From positions 3,286,001-3,350,000 of the forward strand of contig CP043652.1 in assembly GCA_014218215.1 (NCBI GenBank): DNA of 64,000 nucleotides, written 5' to 3'. The stretch's first letter is position 1. Every line of letters begins with the position of its first letter. A program made the position numbers and the translations under genes. A model generated the notes under the pieces. The model made no database searches. It was given only the letters and a program-made list of their open reading frames with translations, and was not told where the DNA came from. This document shows positions 16,370 through 23,930 of the stretch, piece after piece. This DNA comes from Geodermatophilaceae bacterium NBWT11 (GTDB lineage: Bacteria; Actinomycetota; Actinomycetes; Mycobacteriales; Geodermatophilaceae).

Positions 16370-17080
16370 TCACGTCCGGGCCCGGACCTGGATGCCGGCG
16401 AGGAGCAGGTCGAGTCCGGAGCGGAAGACGTCCTCGTCGTCGTGGGCGGCGAACTCGTCGGCGACGTGGTGGGCGAAGGGGTACTCGTCGGGGTCGAGGG
16501 CCCGCCACCGGTCGGCGTACATCGCCAGGAACTCCGTGGGTTCCAGGCCGCTGTCGAGGAACTCCGGGGGTGGTGGCTGCGCCATGTCCGCCGCCACCCC
16601 GACCACGTAGCTCACCAGTGACGACACGGCGTGGAACCGCTGTCTGGGCGTGAGGTCCAGGCGCATCACCTGCTGTCCCAGCCGGTCGAACATCGACATC
16701 GAGTTCGGTTGCAGTCCGGTGTTGCGGAGCATGTAGGAGCCGAACCACGGCCGCCGGCGCATCTCCTCGAACAGGGCGAGGGAGAGCGCCCGCAGGTTCT
16801 CCACCGGGTCCGGCCCCGTACCGAGGTCCGCTGAATCGTCGAGCAGGCGACCCATGATCTGGTCGGTGGCCCGGTCCAGCAGCTCATCGCGGCTGGCCAC
16901 GTACCAGTAGATGCTGGCCACGCCACCGCCCAGGCGGGTCGCGAGCGCCCGGAAGGTCAGGGCTGGCTCGCCGCCCTCGTCGAGGAGGGCGATGGCCTCG
17001 GCCAGCACGGCGTCCAGGGAGTGGGTCACCCGGCGACGCGACCCGCGTGACCGGGCGGGTCCAGCTGTGGGGTCCGTCAT
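16370..17080 (-). CDS. TetR/AcrR-family repressor
   Basis: The 236-residue protein has a TetR-type helix-turn-helix at about residues 18-65 (ALTFRALATRLGGGVASIYWYVASRDELL) and a TetR_C-like helical effector domain. It is divergent from the MFS exporter gene. Three copies of a 15-bp palindrome fill the shared 81-bp region, so it very probably represses both genes and is released by a drug-like ligand or pathway compound. It lies inside the island, next to the catabolic operon but on the far side of the GntR gene. Confidence 0.9.
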   Translation of the reverse strand: MTDPTAGPARSRGSRRRVTHSLDAVLAEAIALLDEGGEPALTFRALATRLGGGVASIYWYVASRDELLDRATDQIMGRLLDDSADLGTGPDPVENLRALSLALFEEMRRRPWFGSYMLRNTGLQPNSMSMFDRLGQQVMRLDLTPRQRFHAVSSLVSYVVGVAADMAQPPPPEFLDSGLEPTEFLAMYADRWRALDPDEYPFAHHVADEFAAHDDEDVFRSGLDLLLAGIQVRART

Positions 17081-17092
17081 GCTTGCACTCTA

Positions 17093-17144
17093 TCGAACGG
17101 CGTTCTAGTCTTCGAACCGCGTTCGGTTCTCGAACGTCGTTCGA
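17093..17144. promoter_or_regulatory. triple TetR operator between the repressor and MFS genes
   Basis: There are three 15-bp inverted repeats of the form TCGAACG-N-CGTTCGA. The site at 17093-17107 has one mismatch pair, the site at 17112-17126 is degenerate, and the site at 17130-17144 is perfect. Their centres are 19 and 18 bp apart, so they lie on roughly one face of the helix. The single-base spacer separates them from LexA boxes, which have four. Confidence 0.75.
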
Positions 17145-17161
17145 TCTCCCGGAGGTGTGGC

Positions 17162-18619
17162 ATGGCCACCACAGACACCAGTACGAGCACCACCGCACCC
17201 ACGCACACGTCGCTGCGGGCGGCTGCTCTCCCGCTCGCCGCCCTCTGCCTCGCGTTCTTCGTCGAGATGGTCGACAACACGCTCCTGACCATCGCACTGC
17301 CGACCATCGGCCGGGACCTGGGCAGCGGCACCACCGCCCTGCAGTGGGTCACCGGGGCCTACTCCTTGACCTTCGGGGGGCTGCTGCTCACAGCCGGCTC
17401 GGCCGCCGACCGGCTGGGACGCCGACGGGTGCTGTTGACCGGGCTCGCCGCCTTCGGCGTCATCAGCCTCGCCGTCGTCTTCGTCTCCACTGCGGGGGAG
17501 CTGATCGCCCTGCGGGCCGCCCTCGGTCTGGCTGCCGCGGCGATGGCGCCAGTCACCATGTCACTGATCTTCCGGCTCTTCGACGACGAGAAGCTGCGCA
17601 TGCGCGCCATCACCGTCGTGATGATCGTCGGCATGTCCGGCTTCGTGCTCGGTCCGCTGCTGGGCGGCACCGCCCTGGCACACGTGAGCTGGACCTGGCT
17701 GCTCGTGGTCAACGCCCCGATCGCGCTCATCGCGTGGGTCGGCGTACGCCTGGGCGTGCCCGCCGACCGTCGGGAGGACCTGACCTCGGACCCGCTGGAC
17801 CTGCCCGGCGCCGTGCTCACGATCGCCGCGATCGGCCTCGGCTGCTACACCCTCACCAGCGGTGTCGAGCACGGCTGGCTGTCCCTGATCACCATCGTCT
17901 CGGCTTTGGGCGCCCTCGCCGCCGGCACCTGGTTCGTCCGGCACGAGCGCGCGACCGAGTTCCCGATGCTCGACCTGCGCCTGTTCGCCTCAGGGCCCGC
18001 CCGCGGCGCGGCCATCACGCAGATGGCCGCGTCCATCACGATGGCCAGCGTCATGTTCGGGCTGATCCTGCACTTCCAGTACGCCTACGGCTGGAGCCCG
18101 GTGCGGGCCGGCCTGGCCAACCTGCCCCTGATCATCACGATGATCGCCGCCACCCCGCTCTCCGAGTGGCTGGCGGCTCGGTTCGGCCACCGCATCGCGT
18201 GCCTGATCGGTTCCGCGCTGCTCGTGGTGTCCCTGCTGGGCATGGCATGGGGCGTCGAGCACGGCTACACCGCCATCGCAGTGGCGATGGTCGTCCTGAC
18301 CGTGGGTCTGCGCACGATCATGACGATCTGCGCCGTTGCTCTGGTCCAGGCGATGCCGGCGAACCGCACGTCCATCGGTGCTGCCCTGAACGACACCGCC
18401 CAGGAAGTCGGCTCCAGTCTGGGGACCGCCGTCGTCGGCACCATGATCGCCGCCCTGGTCACCTCCAGGCTGCCCGCCGGTGTCTGGACCTCCGACCTCG
18501 TCCACTCCTTCTTCAGCGGTGAACGGACCACCTACCTGGTGCTGGCCGGGGTCGTCTGCCTGGTCGCCACCTACGGCGCACTCACCCTCACCGACTCCCG
18601 CGCCACTGAGGACCACTGA
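17162..18619 (+). CDS. MFS drug exporter, DHA2 (EmrB/QacA) type
   Basis: The 485-residue protein has about 14 hydrophobic helices. It shows motif D1-like EMVDNTLLTIALPTIGRDL, motif A GSAADRLGRRRVLL and the motif C-like region GPLLGG in helix 5. DHA2 transporters export amphipathic drugs using the proton gradient. A GGAGG ribosome-binding sequence lies six bases before the ATG. It is regulated by the adjacent TetR gene through three operators. It may export a toxic substrate or product of the neighbouring catabolic operon, but a simple efflux role is equally possible. Confidence 0.92.
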   Translation: MATTDTSTSTTAPTHTSLRAAALPLAALCLAFFVEMVDNTLLTIALPTIGRDLGSGTTALQWVTGAYSLTFGGLLLTAGSAADRLGRRRVLLTGLAAFGVISLAVVFVSTAGELIALRAALGLAAAAMAPVTMSLIFRLFDDEKLRMRAITVVMIVGMSGFVLGPLLGGTALAHVSWTWLLVVNAPIALIAWVGVRLGVPADRREDLTSDPLDLPGAVLTIAAIGLGCYTLTSGVEHGWLSLITIVSALGALAAGTWFVRHERATEFPMLDLRLFASGPARGAAITQMAASITMASVMFGLILHFQYAYGWSPVRAGLANLPLIITMIAATPLSEWLAARFGHRIACLIGSALLVVSLLGMAWGVEHGYTAIAVAMVVLTVGLRTIMTICAVALVQAMPANRTSIGAALNDTAQEVGSSLGTAVVGTMIAALVTSRLPAGVWTSDLVHSFFSGERTTYLVLAGVVCLVATYGALTLTDSRATEDH

Positions 18620-18769
18620 CCGGGTCTGGCCGGGCGCGCTCGTCGGAGCATGGAGGGGCGGTGTCGAGATCGACGTCGGTGCAGGTGATCAGGTCAGCGC
18701 CCTCAGGCAGGTGCTGACGGGGCGGGCATCGGTGTTCTCGGTGCTGCTCGGCCGCGGGCATCCTCATCA

Positions 18770-18985
18770 GATGGCTGGACCGACGCGGGCGTGCAGGATG
18801 CGGTCAATCACGGGGGCACGTACACCCTGCCGGCCACGGGACAGCGGTTTCCGCGGGTGCAGGTGATCGCGGTTTACGACCTGCTACGTGACATGCGGCC
18901 GAAGATGCCGTTGACCTTGGTGCCCTAGATCCAGGCCAGCCGGCCCAAGCTGCGGACGCAGGACAAGAGCATGTTCGACGACTAG
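18770..18985 (+). pseudogene. remnant of the C-terminus of a DNA methyltransferase-like gene
   Basis: A frame of 72 codons reads DGWTDAGVQDAVNHGGTYTL, later FPRVQVIAVYDLLRDMRPKM, then a TAG at 18926-18928 and on to a terminal SMFDD-stop. The pattern (glycine-rich loop, then F-P-x-x-Q, then D/E-LL-x-x--P-x-MP, then an acidic end) recalls the C-termini of large adenine-specific DNA methyltransferases found in restriction or transposon-associated loci. A TAC-to-TAG change would explain the internal stop. The upstream part of the gene is gone. The assignment is from pattern memory and is uncertain. Nothing else is seen in 18620-18769. Confidence 0.4.
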
Positions 18986-19878
18986 TTCAGCCGCACCGTC
19001 TGCGTCTCCTCGTAGGGGTTGCCATCCTCTTCCCAGCGGATGATGGCGTCCCACTGGAAGGCGCTCCCCATGTGCGCCATCAAGGACCAGCTCAGGCTGC
19101 CGCCGGGGGCGAGGCGACTAACCGGGGTGATGTTGTAGGGCTCTGGTGGATCATCACCTTCCGCCAGCGGTACGAACTCAAAGATGAGGTTCTCGGCTGC
19201 CGCGGTCCCCTGGTTGGTGATAACGAAGTGGTACCTGGTCGAGAACTTCGGCTTGCCCTTGTTGTCGACGCCCGTCATCTCGCGCTCAGATCGGGCCGAT
19301 CCGATGGGGTTAGCTCGGGGGACCGTGCGCGGCGTGGAAGTCACAACGCTGAACGCCGACACATCCTTGGCGAAATACTCGCGGGCGATCAGCGTCAGGT
19401 GCGCGGTGACCTTCCGGCTCAGCTCAGCCTCGCTGTCATACGAGTCATAGATCGAACGACTCTTCAGTTCCTCTTGGAATTTCAGCAGGCGGGCGTACTG
19501 CTCAGGGTCAACGCTGCCGGGAACCACGGGCTGGCTGGAGAAGTAGATGAGTGTCGGCTTCCTGGCGTCGTGAGAGCGACGGATCTCTTCGGCGGTACCA
19601 GATGCGTCTGTCTCGGTTGCCGTCCCGAGCCGGGTCCAGAACGTGCCGATCAGGACATCAGCCTTGTCGACCAGCTGCTGGTTGATGATCGCTTGAGGGT
19701 GCGCGCCAACGCCGGGAAGGACGTCGCGCTCCCACAGGCGCGGCTGAAAGGCGATCTTGGTTGCCTCGCTGTTAAGTGCGTTCCAGTCTTCGATGGCGGT
19801 ACGAATGACCGTCCTCGCGGCCCCTGTGTCGCCGGGGGATGCGATCAGCACTTGAACCATCAGTACCTGGTAGGTCAT
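18982..19878 (-). CDS. DUF4062-domain protein
   Basis: The N-terminal 150 residues match DUF4062: VLIASPGD at the first strand, WNALNS, RLWERDVLPGVG, QLVDKADVLIGTFWTRLGT, SGTAEEIRRS and KPTLIYFSSQPV. This fold is related to the TIR/nucleoside-processing class of effector domains and occurs in defence and signalling proteins. The C-terminal 100 residues look like an all-beta domain (GTAAAENLIFEFVPL, APGGSLSWSLMA). The ATG at 19878 is preferred because GGGAG lies eight bases upstream; the frame is open to 19923. Codon use and GC are lower than in the catabolic operon, which is a sign of separate origin. A defence role is inference. Confidence 0.82.
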   Translation of the reverse strand: MTYQVLMVQVLIASPGDTGAARTVIRTAIEDWNALNSEATKIAFQPRLWERDVLPGVGAHPQAIINQQLVDKADVLIGTFWTRLGTATETDASGTAEEIRRSHDARKPTLIYFSSQPVVPGSVDPEQYARLLKFQEELKSRSIYDSYDSEAELSRKVTAHLTLIAREYFAKDVSAFSVVTSTPRTVPRANPIGSARSEREMTGVDNKGKPKFSTRYHFVITNQGTAAAENLIFEFVPLAEGDDPPEPYNITPVSRLAPGGSLSWSLMAHMGSAFQWDAIIRWEEDGNPYEETQTVRLN

Positions 19879-20008
19879 GTGGGTGGCTCCCTCGTTAGCA
19901 AAACTTGACTGGTGCCAACTCACGCCGGTGTGAGTCGCAGGGCACTTTCGATAAGGGACAGTTCGGTGGCCAACCGAGTGTTTGGGAGAACCCTTCGGCC
20001 CGGATTGA

Positions 20009-21274
20009 CTAGCTCAGCGGGGTTGGTGGCTCCAGGTGGTGCTTCACCCGCTCATAGCTCCCGAGCGACCAGACCAAGCCCTCCGCGAGCCGGTGCCCCA
20101 CGTCCCAAGGCTGTCCGGTCAGTTCCTGCGTGGTTGCAGTCGTCGCAGCTTCGTACGAGGGCGAGGAGTACCTCGTGGGGCTGTAGAAGTCCGTCTCGTC
20201 TATGAAGGCGCTCGACGTGCCACCGGCCAACTTGTCGACATGTAGACCTAAGGCCCAGGTGCCCCGGAAGCCGATGGCCTGGCCGTACTTGCGTACCCAG
20301 TCGAGCAGCCGGCGGGCGTACAGCACGATCATGACGTCGATGACGTACCAGCGGCCATTGCGGCCCTCCTTCGTGGCGCGGCCGACAAGAACGCGCAGGC
20401 CACCCGATTCGAGGAACTCGACGTCGAGCAGTCCCGGCTCCTGATCCCTCTCAGCGATCTCCGGGTTCAGCTGCCGGCCACTGTGCGCCAAGCTCCGAGC
20501 GACGTTCGCCATTGCACCGCCGCGGCGTTCGACGCTTTGTAGGTAGGGCGGGCTCGGTGCGATGCCCACCTCCCGCTGGGTCATCGACGACAGGCGCTCA
20601 ACCATCGTCACCTGCCGGATCCAGTCCTCAATGCCCGGTCGACGAAGGAAGGGCACGGCGACGCCTGGGGGCGCGGCCATCGGCTCGGCAACTAGGTAGA
20701 CGTGGCCGGTCTGACGGTCAGCAGGTGGGATCGGGTCACGAGCGATCTCCCGGTCGAGCAGCAGCCGGATGCGGTTGGTTACAGACTCCCGACGTTGATG
20801 GAGTCGTTGAACCTCGCCGTCCGACAGGTAAACGTTCTTCTTGTCGCCCCGACCGTAGTAAGTCCCGTCGACCTGATGCGGGGCACGAGGGCTGGGCGGT
20901 ATCTCCACGACGATGTATCCGAGCGTTGCGTCAGCGGCAGAAGCGATAGCCGTCGTCTCGATGTACAGCGGCGGATCGACGGCCGAGGCAGCGATACTCT
21001 CGATCTTCTCGGGCACGCCGAGGGTGGGCTGCGGTGCGAGCGAGAATTTGCCCGTCGACTTGTCCTCGTGCAGCCCGATGAGGATCGAGCCGCCATCGAC
21101 TGAGAAGGCAGCTAGGTCAGCTGCCAGCCCACGGTTGGCTGGCTTCCCGGTGTTGAGCTGCTGCTTGGCGTCCCACCAGTGCGTCTCTTCGAGGATGTCG
21201 TCTGCGATCGCGCGCTCGATGTCTGCTTCAGACTTGGGGGTCCACCGCGGACGATCAGAGGTCGGAAGGGTCAC
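20009..21274 (-). CDS. AlbA_2 (Schlafen-type) domain protein
   Basis: The 421-residue protein has an AlbA_2 domain at about residues 18-160: ETHWWDAKQQL, then ADLAAFSVDGGSILIGLHE, SPRAPHQVDGTYYGRGDKKNVYLSD. This is the ATP-binding-like Schlafen core found in transcription-linked and antiviral proteins. The remaining 250 residues have no match that I recognise but include a region with WYVIDVMIVLYARRL. It lies upstream of the DUF4062 gene on the same strand with a 130-bp gap, in the less GC-rich right part of the island. A defence role is plausible but unproven. Confidence 0.82.
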   Translation of the reverse strand: MTLPTSDRPRWTPKSEADIERAIADDILEETHWWDAKQQLNTGKPANRGLAADLAAFSVDGGSILIGLHEDKSTGKFSLAPQPTLGVPEKIESIAASAVDPPLYIETTAIASAADATLGYIVVEIPPSPRAPHQVDGTYYGRGDKKNVYLSDGEVQRLHQRRESVTNRIRLLLDREIARDPIPPADRQTGHVYLVAEPMAAPPGVAVPFLRRPGIEDWIRQVTMVERLSSMTQREVGIAPSPPYLQSVERRGGAMANVARSLAHSGRQLNPEIAERDQEPGLLDVEFLESGGLRVLVGRATKEGRNGRWYVIDVMIVLYARRLLDWVRKYGQAIGFRGTWALGLHVDKLAGGTSSAFIDETDFYSPTRYSSPSYEAATTATTQELTGQPWDVGHRLAEGLVWSLGSYERVKHHLEPPTPLS

Positions 21275-22223
21275 CCAGCGAGGATAGCGAGACGGACCGA
21301 CAAAACTCAGAAGCTCATGAGGGTTTGGCGTTAGCTAATCGAGCGGACTACAAGGTGGCGCTGGCTGTCCGCTGCCAGATGTTGGTAGCGGTCTAGACGT
21401 AGATGTCAGCTGGCGCCCCAAGCGACTTGACCGGCTACGCCACAGGATGTCGCCGTTCCTGAAACCGCTGAGGTTGACGTTCCCTAGACCGACATCACCC
21501 TGGTCGAGTTCGACAATGCCTGCCTTCCGGCGACGTTCGTGACAAGGTTAGAGGCGGCCCCGGGAGGGCACTGTCTAGCGATGGCGATTACGTCAATCTG
21601 TTCATCACCAGTCATGACGACGGTCGCGCCTGGGTCGTTTCTATAGTTTCAGGCATGTAGTACGCCTCCTCGGTGCTGAGACGTACTCTGCTGCCCTGAA
21701 GAATCCCCTGCGCTTCCGGTTCGCTAGGAACAATCTCCAAGTCGTAGCGACCGATGTCGAAGCTCATAGCCGCAGTGGTGATGGCGGAGATGGAAATGGT
21801 GATGGTGCCAGCGGTTCCGTCGACCACCTCGAGGCGCCCGCTGGGACAGCGCGGCTGACAACTCCCGCTGCAGGTACTCCGAGATGGGTGGAGTCCCTTA
21901 CTTGTTCGACGGTAGGTGCGGCGTGAGAGCGTCGACGTGCAACGGGGAGATGTGAGACCGAGTGCAGATGGAGGCCCGAAACCGGCTCGTCCGCATCGAG
22001 CGCGGTGAGACGACAGGGCCGGCTCAGGTGGTCCGCGTGTTGGGGGGACTACCTAGGTCCGGTTGACTCCTTGGCTGTGAGGCTATGGCCCCTCTCCGGA
22101 CGTCGCTCCGCCGGCCCGCCAGGGGCACGTCGTCGCGCTAGCTCGGCCAGTGCTCACGGCGACGAACCGCGATGGGGCCGGTCCTGCCGACTACTAATCA
22201 GCCAAGCTAACGGGAGGCCTTCT
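21275..22223. other. degraded, mostly non-coding right end of the island
   Basis: Apart from the short phage-like frame at 21612-21827, I see no intact gene in this roughly 950-bp stretch. GC is lower than elsewhere and frames are short. A 34-codon open frame at 21962-22066 contains RLVRIERGE, which recalls the recognition end of an XRE helix-turn-helix, but it is too short to call. The region looks like decayed phage or plasmid DNA. Confidence 0.5.
21612..21827 (-). pseudogene. fragment resembling a phage structural protein
   Basis: The 71-codon frame from a GTG reads VDGTAGTITISI, then FDIGRYDLEIVP and a QGSRVRLSTE ending. The pattern V-D-x-A-x-G-x-(I/V)-x-(I/L), followed by x-x-YDLE and a (Q/E)-G-x-(V/F)-x-(L/V)-S-x-E close, is what I associate with small virion or head-tail proteins of tailed phages. 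The N-terminal part of such proteins is missing. No other virion gene is nearby, so this is probably a relic. Confidence in identity is low. Confidence 0.4.
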
Positions 22224-22247
22224 TGGTGGCAGTTCTGGTTGCAGTTG
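22224..22247 (+). repeat. right tandem 12-bp repeats, putative integrase arm sites
   Basis: TGGTGGCAGTTC (22224-22235) is followed directly by TGGTTGCAGTTG (22236-22247) and then GGCTC. This mirrors the left arm at 871-894 in sequence, orientation and head-to-tail arrangement. It lies 115 bp inside the right core repeat. Confidence 0.62.
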
Positions 22248-22361
22248 GCTCATGTCGATCTTGGTTCGCGCTTGTTCGTTGGCGTCCGGCGAAGCGGCGA
22301 ACCCGCTGCTCACCAGGCGTTTCGGATCCCGACGGACGTCGGTGAACGCCGTCAGGTCGGC

Positions 22362-22406
22362 CTGGCAGTGTGGGGGTCAGGGGTTCGAGTCCCCTCAGCT
22401 CCACCC
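22362..22406 (+). repeat. attR core: second copy of the tRNA-Ala 3' sequence
   Basis: This is an exact 45-bp copy of 780-824, carrying the tRNA anticodon loop to 3' end but no 5' half, so it is not a tRNA gene. The flanking base to the left differs from attL, which fixes the repeat limit. To the right the chromosome resumes with the original tRNA terminator. Confidence 0.95.
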
Positions 22407-22414
22407 ATCACGAC

Positions 22415-22443
22415 AGGCCGCTCTCCCACCGGGAGAGCGGCCT
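22415..22443 (+). terminator. original tRNA-Ala terminator, now behind attR
   Basis: The arms AGGCCGCTCTCCC and GGGAGAGCGGCCT form a perfect 13-bp stem with a three-base loop. It is at nearly the same distance from the core repeat as the element-borne hairpin is from attL, as expected for the ancestral terminator displaced by integration. Confidence 0.7.
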
Positions 22444-22453
22444 TCGTCGTTCC

Positions 22454-22651
22454 TCAGCGGTTCTGTCGGCGGGCGACCACGACGAGACCGACGAGGACCA
22501 GCGCCAGCGGCGCCCAGCCGGGCAGGCCGAACGGGCCCAGGATCAGCTCGGCCACGAAGATCAGCAGCCGGAAGGCGACCCAGAAGCCCACCAGCAGGAC
22601 GATCCAGAACACGACGGGTCGTTCGGTCTGCAGTCGGCGCAACATCTCCAT
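22454..22651 (-). CDS. small two-helix membrane protein
   Basis: The 65-residue product starts MEMLRRLQTERP and has two hydrophobic segments (VVFWIVLLVGFWVAF and a second around GWAPLALVLVGLVVVA), ending in a basic RRQNR. I do not recognise a family. The ATG at 22651 is chosen because it places the first helix after a short charged leader. The frame is open further upstream, but the extra residues look non-coding. It is convergent with the tRNA-side terminator and divergent from the SDR gene. Confidence 0.6.
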   Translation of the reverse strand: MEMLRRLQTERPVVFWIVLLVGFWVAFRLLIFVAELILGPFGLPGWAPLALVLVGLVVVARRQNR

Positions 22652-22713
22652 GTGGCCAGCATCCCAGCCCGCGCGGCGGAACAGGGCGACGCCGAGGGGT
22701 GCTGCCCCTGTCG

Positions 22714-23811
22714 ATGAGCATCGAGCAGAACGCACCCACCCCGCCCTTCCTCGGCGCGCACGCCCTCGTGGTCGGCGCCAGCGGCATCACCGGCAGCGCG
22801 CTGGTCGAGAAGCTGACCGCCGGCGGCTGGGAGGTCTCCGGACTCTCCCGCAACCCCATCGAGGGCTCCACCGCCCGGCACGTCAGGGCTGACCTGCGCT
22901 CCGCCGAGTCCCTGGCCGCCGCGCTGGGCGAGCTGCGGCCCACCCACGTGTTCTTCTGCGCCTGGTCCAAGCAGGACACCGAGGCAGAGAACATCGTCGT
23001 CAACAAGGCCATGGTCGCCGACCTGCTGGCTGCGCTGGCCCCGGGCCGCAGCGTCCGGCACGTCGCGCTGGTCACCGGGCTCAAGCACTACCTCGGGCCC
23101 TTCGAGGCCTACGCGCAGGGCGAGATGCCCGACACCCCGTTCCACGAGGACGCCGAGCGTCTCCCGGTGGAGAACTTCTACTACGCCCAGGAGGACGCGC
23201 TCTTCGCCGCGGCCGCCGAGCAGGGCTTCACCTGGAGCGTGCACCGCTCGCACACCGTCATCGGGCACGCCGTCGGTAACGCCATGAACATGGGCTCGAC
23301 GCTGGCCGCCTACGCCGCGATCTGCCGCGCCGACGGGCGTCCGTTCGTGTTCCCCGGCTCGGAGACGCAGTGGAACTCCCTGGTCGACATGACCGACGCC
23401 GGCCTGCTCGCCGACCACATGATCTGGGCCTCCACCACCGAGGCCGCGGCCGACGAGGCCTTCAACGTGGTCAACGGCGACGTCTTCCGCTGGCGCTGGA
23501 TGTGGCCCAAGCTCGCCACCGCCCTGGACGTCGAGCCGGTCGGCTTCTCCGAGGCGCCGCGGCCCCTCGAGGAGCAGATGGCCGACGCCGAGCCGGTGTG
23601 GGCCCGCGTGGTCGCCGAGCACGGGCTGGTCGAGCCCGACCTGTCCCGGGTGGCCTCCTGGTGGCACACCGACTCCGACCTCGGTCGCGACATCGAGGTG
23701 CTCGCCGACATGAGCAAGTCCCGGCTGCTGGGCTTCACCGGGTACGTGCGCACCGAGGACTCCTTCTACCGCCTCTTCGACCGCTACCGGGCGGACGGCG
23801 TCCTGCCCTGA
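22714..23811 (+). CDS. PRISE-like short-chain dehydrogenase/reductase
   Basis: The 365-residue NAD(P)-binding protein starts with a Rossmann motif (ALVVGASGITGSALVEKL), then GLSRNP and HVFFCAW. It continues with a catalytic-region pattern (VENFYYAQEDAL) like the Y-x-x-x-D/K region of extended SDRs of the progesterone 5-beta-reductase/iridoid synthase group. These enzymes reduce conjugated enones. The start ATG at 22714 gives MSIEQN, 22 residues before the glycine-rich motif. It is monocistronic in appearance, and its physiological substrate cannot be deduced. Confidence 0.87.
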   Translation: MSIEQNAPTPPFLGAHALVVGASGITGSALVEKLTAGGWEVSGLSRNPIEGSTARHVRADLRSAESLAAALGELRPTHVFFCAWSKQDTEAENIVVNKAMVADLLAALAPGRSVRHVALVTGLKHYLGPFEAYAQGEMPDTPFHEDAERLPVENFYYAQEDALFAAAAEQGFTWSVHRSHTVIGHAVGNAMNMGSTLAAYAAICRADGRPFVFPGSETQWNSLVDMTDAGLLADHMIWASTTEAAADEAFNVVNGDVFRWRWMWPKLATALDVEPVGFSEAPRPLEEQMADAEPVWARVVAEHGLVEPDLSRVASWWHTDSDLGRDIEVLADMSKSRLLGFTGYVRTEDSFYRLFDRYRADGVLP

Positions 23812-23868
23812 CCTGGCGCGTGACGGCCCCATGACCGTACGAACAGGCGTCTGACCTGGGCATACGGG

Positions 23869-23915
23869 TTGTCGGGCACCGCCTCGCGCGGTAAACTTCG
23901 AACACACGTTCGAAG
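23869..23915 (+). promoter_or_regulatory. promoter with LexA (SOS) box upstream of the DUF222/HNH gene
   Basis: A -35 like TTGTCG (23869-23874), a 17-bp spacer and a -10 TAAACT (23892-23897) form a good promoter. It overlaps a perfect 20-bp palindrome at 23896-23915 with arms CTTCGAAC and GTTCGAAG and spacer ACAC. The core TCGAAC-N4-GTTCGA is the actinobacterial LexA box, so this gene should be DNA-damage inducible. Confidence 0.85.
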
Positions 23916-23930
23916 AGCGAGGAGGTCGTC

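Larger units (their letters stand above)
780..22361. mobile_element. integrated genomic island in tRNA-Ala (about 21.6 kb)
   Basis: The limits are set by the 45-bp core repeats, one copy counted with the element, and by matching pairs of 12-bp arm repeats at both ends. The integration module (integrase, excisionase-like protein, zinc-finger-like protein) is at the left. Cargo is a ten-gene catabolic operon with its regulator, a TetR/MFS pair, and a degraded right end with DUF4062 and AlbA_2 genes. I found no relaxase, FtsK/TraB-type translocase, type IV secretion or replication gene. It is therefore a non-autonomous or decayed island rather than a complete conjugative element. The right 3.4 kb is visibly less GC-rich than the operon, which suggests assembly in more than one step. 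Confidence 0.9.

Noticed and set aside
17093-17144. LexA (SOS) boxes between the TetR and MFS genes
   Set aside because: The half-sites TCGAACG/CGTTCGA are separated by one base. The LexA box needs TCGAAC-N4-GTTCGA, as at 23896-23915.
21962-22066. A small XRE helix-turn-helix gene
   Set aside because: Only 34 codons with RLVRIERGE recall the family. There is no upstream helix, and a stop codon lies just before, so it is at best a relic.
780-22361. A complete actinobacterial integrative and conjugative element
   Set aside because: I found no replication initiator, FtsK/TraB-type translocase, relaxase or secretion genes between the att sites.
22362-22406. A second tRNA-Ala gene
   Set aside because: Only the anticodon loop to 3' end is present. 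There is no acceptor 5' strand, D arm or 5' half of the anticodon stem.
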